NCBI GenBank assembly: GCA_002067555.1
Contig: MVQQ01000091.1
Coordinates: forward strand, 1 to 6,268
Length of the DNA stretch: 6,268 bases
Direction of reading: 5' to 3'
Origin: Syntrophorhabdus sp. PtaB.Bin184
GTDB lineage: Bacteria; Desulfobacterota; Syntrophorhabdia; Syntrophorhabdales; Syntrophorhabdaceae
Shown here: positions 1 through 5,254 of the stretch, one piece after another
Layout: every line of letters begins with the position of its first letter
Position numbering within the stretch: the first letter of the stretch is position 1
Notes under the pieces: generated by a model
The model's input: the letters and a program-made list of their open reading frames with translations, nothing else
The model's database searches: none
What the model was told of the DNA's origin: nothing
Program-made: the position numbers and the translations under genes

Positions 1-25
1 AATACATGAACGGAAAGAGGAAAGA

Positions 26-406
26 ATGGCGTACGTAGCTTCAAACGCTTCAAGCAAGGATGAAAAGGCCGGAACGGTGTTTGCCGGCGACCTCGAGGTC
101 CAGGGGACGGTCAAGTTCAAGAGCTCGCTCATGATCGAAGGCGTTTTCTCGGGCGAGATCATCTCCGAAGGCGTCCTGACCGTGGGACCATCCGCGAAGG
201 TAACCGCCACCATACGCACGAAAACCCTCGTTTCCCGCGGCGAGATCAACGGCGATGTCTACGCCGACGAGCAGGTCGTGCTGGAAGAAACGGCAGTCCA
301 TAACGGCAACATCACCTCTCCCGGCATCGTCATCGAGAGGGGATCGACCTTCAATGGTTCATGCTCGATGAAGAGAGCAGGCGCGGGGAATACAGGCGGT
401 CTTTGA
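26..406 (+). CDS. Bactofilin (polymer-forming cytoskeletal protein, DUF583 family)
   Basis: This 126-residue protein looks like a bactofilin. These small cytoskeletal proteins polymerise without nucleotide into filaments or sheets at the inner membrane and scaffold envelope-modifying enzymes. Residues about 18-114 form the core: glycine-punctuated, Val/Ile-alternating repeats of roughly 17-18 residues (for example LMIEGVFSGEI, then LVSRGEINGDVYAD, then AVHNGNITSPGIVIERGS), as expected for a right-handed beta-helix. Short polar tails of about 17 residues (N) and 12 residues (C) flank it, also typical. No membrane helix is visible. The ATG at 26 is supported by a GAGG at 17-20 with 5-base spacing. 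Bactofilin genes often lie beside an M23 peptidase gene; whatever precedes this one is outside the window. It ends 34 bases before the convergent Nudix gene. The family call is secure; its specific cell-shape role cannot be read from sequence. Confidence 0.93.
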   Translation: MAYVASNASSKDEKAGTVFAGDLEVQGTVKFKSSLMIEGVFSGEIISEGVLTVGPSAKVTATIRTKTLVSRGEINGDVYADEQVVLEETAVHNGNITSPGIVIERGSTFNGSCSMKRAGAGNTGGL

Positions 407-440
407 GGTACGCCGCGGTTCAACGGCCCGGGTCGTCCCT

Positions 441-878
441 TCACTCCGTATCTTCTTCGCTGAGGCTGACCAGCTTCTCGACCACGGGCCTGTCCGCATC
501 GGGGAAATCGTAGCCGGCAAGTTCCGCCGGTCTCACCCATCGTATTTCTTCGTGATCGTTGAGGCAAAACGTGCCTGATATCACTGTCGCCCGGTACGCC
601 AGCAGCCTCACCGTCCACCCCGGGGCGTAATCGGCCGTGGATGAGCAGAAAAGCTCTCCCACTTCGACGTCGAGGTCCAGTTCTTCCCGAAGCTCCCGCT
701 TCAAACACTCCTCTGGCGTTTCTCCCTTCTCGAGGGTGCCGCCGGGAAACTCCCAGTTCCCGGCAAATCGCTTACCCCGCTTCCGTTTCCCGATAAGAAC
801 AAGCCCGTCCCTCTCGATCACCGCCGCGGTGACCACCTGGGGAGAAGGTTTCTTTTTCCTCCCGGCCGCGTCTGCCAT
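441..878 (-). CDS. Nudix hydrolase, MutT/NudG-like (deoxy)nucleoside triphosphate pyrophosphohydrolase
   Basis: This 145-residue protein is a complete Nudix hydrolase. The Nudix box Gx5Ex7REUxEExGU is present at residues 47-69, with G47, E53, R61-E62 and the catalytic E65-E66; the usual glycine near its end is D68. The preceding NWEFPGG (41-47) and the later HEEIRWV plus PAEL (109-120) are typical of the MutT/NudG group, which hydrolyses oxidised or modified (d)NTPs to the monophosphate and pyrophosphate with Mg2+. The length is normal for MutT-like enzymes. The basic N-terminus (RKKK, 7-10) precedes the first beta strand. The start at 878 has no strong Shine-Dalgarno sequence, only a weak GGTAG, so expression may be low. 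It is transcribed alone, divergently from the PhoU-like gene. The exact substrate (8-oxo-dGTP, CTP or 5-methyl-dCTP type) cannot be decided by eye. Confidence 0.92.
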   Translation of the reverse strand: MADAAGRKKKPSPQVVTAAVIERDGLVLIGKRKRGKRFAGNWEFPGGTLEKGETPEECLKRELREELDLDVEVGELFCSSTADYAPGWTVRLLAYRATVISGTFCLNDHEEIRWVRPAELAGYDFPDADRPVVEKLVSLSEEDTE

Positions 879-947
879 GGGGCTACCATATCACGAGAAA
901 GACCCAAACACAAGCAGGGGAGCCAGCCGCCTTCGTGCGGTATCTCG

Positions 948-976
948 CTGACAAGAGAACGTTCCTATGCTATATA
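948..976 (+). promoter_or_regulatory. Putative sigma-70 promoter for the PhoU-like gene
   Basis: CTGACA at 948-953 (5 of 6 to TTGACA) is followed after 17 bases by TATATA at 971-976. An overlapping TATAAC at 973-978 is a better -10 hexamer but gives a 19-base spacer. The AT-rich patch stands out in this GC-rich sequence and lies about 40 bases before the start codon, giving a short 5' UTR of around 30 bases. Prediction by eye only. Confidence 0.45.
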
Positions 977-1013
977 ACATGCAAGACAACAAAATAATCG
1001 AGGAGGAGACCAC

Positions 1014-1598
1014 ATGGAAGAGCGAGAGATGATGGAACGCATATGCAACCTGTTCGAAGAGACTGTACCGATCCTGAACAACATATACAGGGGTTTCGTA
1101 GGCCAGAAGATCAACCTCCTCAAGGAGAGCAGGACAAAGTTCAGGGATTCCCTGAAAGAGCGTCTCCCCGGAATAGAAAAGCTCGTGGAGCAGAAGGAGA
1201 AGACCGGGGCCGAGCAGAAGTTCCTCATGGCCCTTCCGCACCTCCAGCGCGTCGCCCTGGCACTCGACAGCCTGCTCGACAAAATGGAGATAAAGGTCGA
1301 GTCCAATATACTTTTCACGGACAAGGCCCTTGACGAGATAAAACAGCTCATGGTAGCTGTCGGGGCCGAATTCACGGATGTGAAGGACTACTGCTTCACG
1401 AAGAACCCCGTGCTGAAGAACCAGATAGAGAGCAACCTCAACAAGGTCACGAAGATGATAGACGAATTCGACCATGTCCACCAGAACCGTCTCATAACGG
1501 GCGTGTGCATGCCGCAGGCCTCGTACCTCTACATCGATATGACGGACTCCCTCAAGAGGATGTCGAGAGAGCTTGCCGCCTTCGCCAACAACGTCTGA
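1014..1598 (+). CDS. PhoU-like all-helical cytoplasmic protein
   Basis: This 194-residue protein has no signal peptide or membrane segment and is almost entirely amphipathic helix. The start is well supported: AGGAGGAG at 1001-1008, 5 bases before the ATG. Residues about 1-65 are charged and coiled-coil prone. Residues 70-194 look like PhoU-type helices. The C-terminal segment (156-194) has the pattern H-x3-L-x2-G-x-C-x2-P, then SYLYIDMTDSLKRMSREL and AAFANN. This closely echoes the end of the PhoU domain of Na/Pi cotransporter C-termini (HxxRLxxG...LxxDLLxxLERIxDHxxNI). PhoU domains bind metal clusters and restrain phosphate uptake or PhoR signalling. No phosphate transporter is adjacent, so the partner is unknown and a role in phosphate is inference. 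Nine of its twelve isoleucines are ATA codons. The alternative is an uncharacterised helical bundle only superficially like PhoU. Confidence 0.7.
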   Translation: MEEREMMERICNLFEETVPILNNIYRGFVGQKINLLKESRTKFRDSLKERLPGIEKLVEQKEKTGAEQKFLMALPHLQRVALALDSLLDKMEIKVESNILFTDKALDEIKQLMVAVGAEFTDVKDYCFTKNPVLKNQIESNLNKVTKMIDEFDHVHQNRLITGVCMPQASYLYIDMTDSLKRMSRELAAFANNV

Positions 1599-1622
1599 AC
1601 CCGTATTTTTCCCGCTCTCCAG

Positions 1623-1646
1623 GTCCCCGGGAACACCCCCGGGGGC
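1623..1646. terminator. GC-rich hairpin between convergent genes
   Basis: CCCCGGG (1625-1631) pairs with CCCGGGG (1638-1644) around the loop AACACC, extendable by one G-U and one G-C pair. It starts 26 bases after the stop of the PhoU-like gene. There is no T-tract on either strand, so it would be an atypical or factor-assisted terminator, or an RNA 3'-end stabiliser. The short T-run at 1605-1609 lies before the hairpin, not after it. Confidence 0.3.
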
Positions 1647-1683
1647 AGGGCGTGGGACACCCCCTCCGAACCCTGACCCGCGC

Positions 1684-1700
1684 ACCGGACCATGTCCGGT
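1684..1700. terminator. Perfect 7-bp hairpin downstream of the BrkB pair
   Basis: ACCGGAC (1684-1690), loop CAT, GTCCGGT (1694-1700) form a perfect inverted repeat. It begins 35 bases past the minus-strand BrkB stop and is symmetric, so it could act on either strand in this convergent intergenic space. It lacks a T-tract, so a terminator role is only probable from position. Confidence 0.35.
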
Positions 1701-1735
1701 CTACCCCTGAGCAGAGGACATTCCGGCACCGTCTT

Positions 1736-2614
1736 TCAGGCCGACCCTGCCGGCAAAGCCTTCCGTTCCTTTTCCAGGAGATAGAGCAACTCGCCCCCAA
1801 CAACAAGGATCGTTGCGGAATAGTAGGTCCACAGGACAAAAACGACAAGTGTGCTCAGGGAACCGTAAAAGAGGGAATACTGGGCTATATTGCCGACATA
1901 CCATGCGAAAAGATGCTTTGCCGCCTCCCAGAACAAACTTGTGAAAATGGCGACCTTGAGGGTGGACCTGAAGCATATCACCTCGTCGGGGATCACCTTG
2001 TAAACAAGGCAGAACACGCAAAAGGTGAGAAAAAAGGGGAGCAGGTATCTCAGCGTCACCTGGATGGCGGGCCGGGCAAGGACGAGAAACGATCCCGGAT
2101 GGCCCTGCAGGAGAGCAAAGAGGGAGCTCAGCGCCATGTTCATGAGGAAAAGGGTCCCCACCGCACCGACCATGAGAAGGTCGACGCTGAAGGCATGTAT
2201 GAGCCCGCGGGGTTTCTCCACCCGGAAGACGGTGTTGAGGGCTGCCCGGAGCGAAGCAAAGAGCCATGTCGAGAACCACACCGACCCCGCGAACCCCAGA
2301 AGGCCTATGGTCTGACGCCTCGCGATCACGTCCATGAGGTCGCTCATGATCTTCGGATCCATCGTGGGAGCGGCGTTCCTTAGATAGACACGTATGTGCT
2401 GAAGCACTTCCTGGTCGCTGTGAAGATAGCTTCCCACCGCGGCCAGAACAAGGAACATAAAGGGTATCAGCGTAATGAAAATGTTGAAGGTGATGCCAGA
2501 CGACAGGAAAAAACCGTTGTCATCATAGAACTTCACCAGCGCCTGCCAGAGAAAGCCAATGGCCCTGACTATCCTTCGAAGAAGCCTCCGCATCCTTGCC
2601 TGCTGTCTTTCCAT
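1736..2614 (-). CDS. YihY/BrkB family inner-membrane protein (UPF0761), short form
   Basis: This 292-residue polytopic protein has the usual length of E. coli YihY. Six hydrophobic helices lie near residues 38-61, 102-122, 144-168, 187-205, 218-238 and 252-274. Family hallmarks are the first-helix motif SSGITFNIFITLIPFMFL and the C-terminal signature YSLFYGSLSTLVVFVLW followed by a GGELLYLL segment. The N-terminus is strongly basic (RRLLRRIVR), consistent with a cytoplasmic start, and the C-terminus is a short charged tail. The biochemical function is unknown. The old label ribonuclease BN is a historical misassignment, and BrkB refers to a Bordetella serum-resistance gene. It is the second gene of a minus-strand pair, 14 bases after the stop of its larger paralogue, with only a weak GGACGG as ribosome-binding site, so translation probably depends on its neighbour. 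It has no winged-helix extension. Confidence 0.9.
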   Translation of the reverse strand: MERQQARMRRLLRRIVRAIGFLWQALVKFYDDNGFFLSSGITFNIFITLIPFMFLVLAAVGSYLHSDQEVLQHIRVYLRNAAPTMDPKIMSDLMDVIARRQTIGLLGFAGSVWFSTWLFASLRAALNTVFRVEKPRGLIHAFSVDLLMVGAVGTLFLMNMALSSLFALLQGHPGSFLVLARPAIQVTLRYLLPFFLTFCVFCLVYKVIPDEVICFRSTLKVAIFTSLFWEAAKHLFAWYVGNIAQYSLFYGSLSTLVVFVLWTYYSATILVVGGELLYLLEKERKALPAGSA

Positions 2615-2628
2615 GGCCGTCCGGGGGG

Positions 2629-3960
2629 TCAGATGTCCTTCACTTTCACGTTTCCCGCCGAACTGCCGGCGGCATTGGAAATGGTCTCCAGGTAGCGCGA
2701 GATCCTTTCCTCTTCCTCCGACCCTGACGGGGGCGGGGCTTCACCGTGCCGTTCGGATGCATCGAGAACGTCCCTCAAGGTGATGTTCTCTATCGATCTC
2801 GCGGGCTGGAAGGCAGCTGCGACGCGCCGCTCCGCCGCCACCTCAACGACGAGACCGGCGGCCCCGAGTTCCGCGAGAAGCGTCTGCACCAGTCTGACGG
2901 GGATCTCCAGTTCCCGTGATATCTCCTTCGCTCCACGCGGCCGCTCCCCCCGGTCGAACCCCCTGACGAGGAGGTGGAAGACCCTTGCCATGAGGAGCTT
3001 TCGTGAAAACGCGCTCAGCCGGGAATAATCGGGATGCAAACCGAACGTCTCGTAGTGGTTGCTCGCGTGTGCCATCTCCGAGCCGAACAGAACGATCATC
3101 CAGCTCGTCTGCAGCCAGACGAGAAGGAGAGGCAGGGCCGCGAAACTGCCGTATATCGCACTGTAGCCGGCAACACCTATCTGAAACTTGATGTACACGA
3201 ATTGAACAATCTGAAAGCCCGTGCCGGCGACAATGCCTGCCAGCACCCCTGAGCGCACGGGTACCCTGGCGTTCGGCATCACCACGTAGAGCACCATGAG
3301 GAGGACCCAGACGGAAATATAGGGCAGGAGGTTGAGGAGAAAGAGAATGATGGAACTGAAGGCCCCGAGAATTGCGATCTCGTCCATTATCACCTTCATG
3401 CGGCCCGACACCAGGACCGTTGCGCTCGTGGAAACGGCAAAGAGTATGGGGGCCACGACGAGTATCGAGATGTAGTCCGTGAATCTCCTTACCAGCGTCC
3501 GCGGACGTTTCACCTCCCACACGGTGTTGAAGCTGTCCTCGATCTTTCCGAGGATGGAAAGCACCGTCCAGAGTAAAAGGACAACACCGACACCTGCGAT
3601 GACGCCTCCCCTGGCATGCGTGAGGAGGGAGTTGGAGAAAGCGAGGATCTGGCTCGTCACATCAGCCTGAAGGTTTGCCCTCTCCGCCATCTGAACGACG
3701 TAGCTGACAACGATCTTCCTGAGACCGAACCCCTTCGCGATCGCGAAGAGGACGGCCACCAGGGGAACGATATTGAGCAGCGAGTAGTACGTCAGGACCG
3801 ATGCGGTCTTCACCGAACCGTTCCTCATGAAACCCTGCACCGAAAGGATGACCACCCGGAGCCAACGGACAGAGGATGCTTTCAAGGGAGGAAGGTCCTT
3901 TAGCCTGATCTCCCAGACGCCTCTGTCAAGAAAACGGATGACCCGCGCGAGCGTTCCCAT
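2629..3960 (-). CDS. YihY/BrkB family inner-membrane protein with C-terminal Rrf2-like winged-helix domain
   Basis: This 443-residue protein joins two parts. Residues about 35-300 are a YihY/BrkB membrane domain with helices near 52-75, 119-138, 162-185, 195-226, 237-257 and 270-294. It carries the family motifs KTASVLTYYSLLNIVPL and YSAIYGSFAALPLLLVWL, then LFGSEMAHA. Residues about 318-405 form a soluble winged-helix domain: a helix (RKLLMARVFHLLV), RGAKEISRELEIP, a recognition-type helix (VRLVQTLLAELGAAGLV), a wing, then the segment NITLRDVLDA. This order and the final motif resemble Rrf2/IscR regulators, but the protein has no cysteine, so the Fe-S ligands are absent. The acidic tail is probably disordered. 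The start has GGAAGAG 7 bases upstream. It is first in an operon with the shorter paralogue and divergent from the MscS gene. DNA binding is inferred; the wing domain may instead bind a protein. Confidence 0.88.
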   Translation of the reverse strand: MGTLARVIRFLDRGVWEIRLKDLPPLKASSVRWLRVVILSVQGFMRNGSVKTASVLTYYSLLNIVPLVAVLFAIAKGFGLRKIVVSYVVQMAERANLQADVTSQILAFSNSLLTHARGGVIAGVGVVLLLWTVLSILGKIEDSFNTVWEVKRPRTLVRRFTDYISILVVAPILFAVSTSATVLVSGRMKVIMDEIAILGAFSSIILFLLNLLPYISVWVLLMVLYVVMPNARVPVRSGVLAGIVAGTGFQIVQFVYIKFQIGVAGYSAIYGSFAALPLLLVWLQTSWMIVLFGSEMAHASNHYETFGLHPDYSRLSAFSRKLLMARVFHLLVRGFDRGERPRGAKEISRELEIPVRLVQTLLAELGAAGLVVEVAAERRVAAAFQPARSIENITLRDVLDASERHGEAPPPSGSEEEERISRYLETISNAAGSSAGNVKVKDI

Positions 3961-4007
3961 TTATCTACTCTTCCACATCTTGAAGGAACAATCAAACCAT
4001 TTTCGGC

Positions 4008-4092
4008 GGCTCGCTGAGCCACGGTGCTTTCGAAACCTTGCCTGAAGCCCGGCGGGCTACCGGAGCGATACGGTGAGCTTACCCGCCGGCGG
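4008..4092. repeat. Cluster of short perfect palindromes in the BrkB/MscS divergent intergenic region
   Basis: Three perfect inverted repeats lie within 85 bases of the 205-base region between the divergent genes: GGCTC-GCT-GAGCC at 4008-4020, AGCCCG-G-CGGGCT at 4046-4058, and CCGCCGGCGG at 4083-4092. The last would sit in the spacer of a putative MscS-gene promoter. They could be operators or RNA hairpins, but GC-rich sequence makes such palindromes common by chance. Confidence 0.35.
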
Positions 4093-4107
4093 CCGGGATG
4101 ATATACT
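4079..4107 (+). promoter_or_regulatory. Possible promoter for the MscS-type channel gene
   Basis: TATACT at 4102-4107 matches five of six bases of the -10 consensus and is preceded, with a 17-base spacer, by a poor -35 (TTACCC at 4079-4084, three of six). The spacer contains the palindrome CCGCCGGCGG. Position, about 59 bases before the start codon, is suitable. The weak -35 means an activator or an alternative sigma factor is possible. Confidence 0.3.
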
Positions 4108-4165
4108 GAAACAAGACCGAACACACCGGTCGATGCAAGACAAGTACAAACGACAGGAGGTCGTT

Positions 4166-4990
4166 ATGCTGGACGCATTGACAAGTCTTGACCGTTTCAT
4201 GGCTGTCTACCTCATCCCCGTCGGTTGGAAGGTCCTCGGCGCGATAATCCTCTGGATCGTGGGAAGCTGGCTCATCAGGGTCATAGGCAACCTGTCCGGG
4301 CGGGGGATGCGAGCCCACAAGCTCGATCCCACCCTCGTGAAGTATTTCGACGCGACGATCCGCGTCATACTGAAGATCGTCCTCGTCATAGCCATCCTCT
4401 CCATTTTCGGGATCCAGACGACGTCTTTCGTGGCGCTCATAGCCGCCGCCGGCATAGCCATCGGGGCCGCCTGGGGCGGTCTCCTGGCCAACTTCGCGGC
4501 CGGCGCCTTTCTGATCATCCTCAGGCCCTTTCACGTGGGAGAGATGATATCCGCCGCCGGCATCACCGGAGACGTGCGCGAGATCGGACTCTTCGCGACG
4601 ACGATCGACACCGTGGACAATCTCTGCGTTGTGGTGGGCAACAACAAGATCCTCTCCGACAACATCATCAATTATACCCGCAACCCCTTCCGGCGCGTGG
4701 ACCTCAAAGCGCAACTTGCCCACGGCGTCGACCCCCGCGAGGCGGCGGACCGTCTCATGGACAGGATAAAGAGTATCCCCAACGTGGTGGATACTCCCCA
4801 GCCTTCAGTCGAGATCCTGGAGTTCAACCTGGCCGGGCCCGTCCTCGCCGTCAGGCCCTTCTGCAACAACAAGGACTACTGGCAGGTCTTCTTCGATACG
4901 AACAAAGCCATACAGGAGGTCTGTGCCACGGCAGGTTATCCGGCCCCGTCGACGAACCAGGTCATCTACCACAAACCCCTGGCGACATAG
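4166..4990 (+). CDS. mscS: MscS-type small-conductance mechanosensitive channel
   Basis: This 274-residue protein is close in length to E. coli MscS. It has TM1 at about 19-41, TM2 at about 62-81 and the pore helix TM3 at about 86-117, with AAAGIAIGAAWGGLLANFAAG followed by RPFHVGE. The cytoplasmic beta domain contains GITGDVREIGLFATTI (132-147), VGNNKI in place of the usual IPNGKI, and NIINYTRNPFRRVD (166-179). A C-terminal alpha/beta domain follows. MscS homologues form heptamers that open under membrane tension to release solutes during hypo-osmotic shock. Against E. coli, the pore-ring leucines L105 and L109 align with I97 and A101, and W103 replaces L111. The chosen ATG follows AGGAGG at 4155-4160 by 5 bases; the frame is open to an ATG at 4073, but that start lacks a good ribosome-binding site and overlaps the likely promoter. 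It is divergent from the BrkB operon. Confidence 0.93.
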   Translation: MLDALTSLDRFMAVYLIPVGWKVLGAIILWIVGSWLIRVIGNLSGRGMRAHKLDPTLVKYFDATIRVILKIVLVIAILSIFGIQTTSFVALIAAAGIAIGAAWGGLLANFAAGAFLIILRPFHVGEMISAAGITGDVREIGLFATTIDTVDNLCVVVGNNKILSDNIINYTRNPFRRVDLKAQLAHGVDPREAADRLMDRIKSIPNVVDTPQPSVEILEFNLAGPVLAVRPFCNNKDYWQVFFDTNKAIQEVCATAGYPAPSTNQVIYHKPLAT

Positions 4991-5018
4991 GGAGGGTGCG
5001 CATTCAGGATGAGAGGAA

Positions 5019-5038
5019 GGCCCGACCGCAGTCGGGCC
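5019..5038 (+). terminator. Hairpin terminator candidate after the MscS gene
   Basis: GGCCCGAC (5019-5026), loop CGCA, GTCGGGCC (5031-5038) form a perfect 8-bp stem starting 28 bases after the stop codon. The downstream sequence GAAATCTTAACAATTT is AT-rich but has no clean T-tract, so intrinsic termination may be inefficient. Confidence 0.5.
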
Positions 5039-5069
5039 GAAATCTTAACAATTTCCTACAATTTATCTG

Positions 5070-5254
5070 TTGACTGGCCGCAATTTTTGTGGTCTTACAT
5101 ACTCATACAGGGTTGGCAATTCCCGAAGGGTTCATGAATCCCCCGATCCGTTGCCGGGGGACCTGAAAGGCCGGGGCGCGTCGGAACCGACCGCTTCCGA
5201 AACGGAAGGCCGCCATACACGAAACACCCAAAAACCTTCAATCAGGAGTGTCTC
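5070..5254 (+). promoter_or_regulatory. Promoter-containing, potentially structured leader of the exported-protein operon
   Basis: This 185-base stretch precedes the secreted-protein gene. A TTGACT (5070-5075) could be a -35, but the best -10 candidates are poor (TCTTAC at 5093-5098). The region can fold into several elements: GGCCGCAA/TTGTGGTC with two G-U pairs (5076-5094); GGCAA (5115-5119) with TTGCC (5151-5155); the competing CCCCCG (5140-5145) with CGGGGG (5155-5160); GTCG/CGAC (5180-5191); and a perfect CTTCCG-AAA-CGGAAG (5194-5208). It matches no riboswitch consensus I recognise. The ribosome-binding site AGGAG lies at 5244-5248. Confidence 0.35.

Noticed and set aside
423..436. Near-palindrome ACGGCCCGGGTCGT between the bactofilin and Nudix genes as a bidirectional terminator
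   Set aside because: It leaves almost no loop and has no T-tract on either side; it may be chance in GC-rich DNA.
891..1685. 264-codon open frame on the minus strand opposite the PhoU-like gene
   Set aside because: It is fully antisense to a gene with a strong RBS, promoter and sensible protein. Its product is low-complexity, His/Leu/Val/Gly-rich without a recognisable domain, as expected of a GC-rich shadow frame.
1505..2383. 292-codon plus-strand open frame opposite the short BrkB gene
   Set aside because: The product is hydrophilic, rich in Arg/Pro/Glu/His with no domain, and lies over a clear YihY family membrane protein.
1736..2614. Ribonuclease BN assignment for the YihY-type protein
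   Set aside because: This is a historical database error; true RNase BN is the RNase Z homologue ElaC/Rbn. The present protein is a polytopic membrane protein.
4073..4165. Upstream ATG extending the MscS protein by 31 residues
   Set aside because: The extension is polar, unlike MscS N-termini, would overlap the probable -10 box, and lacks a good ribosome-binding site, whereas the ATG at 4166 follows AGGAGG at ideal spacing.
4079..4723. 214-codon minus-strand frame opposite the MscS gene
   Set aside because: The product is Asp/Gly/His-rich with no domain and is antisense to a secure channel gene.
4225..5073. 282-codon plus-strand frame overlapping the MscS gene
   Set aside because: It is the +1-type shadow of MscS, dominated by Arg, His, Gly and Pro, with no ribosome-binding site.
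5074..5090. Sigma-54-like promoter (CTGGC with a TTTGT downstream)
   Set aside because: The -24 half looks good, but the essential GC of the -12 element is absent at the required spacing.
5070..5254. Cyclic-di-GMP or other known riboswitch
   Set aside because: None of the conserved core sequences I know for the GEMM or other common classes can be found; only generic hairpins are visible.
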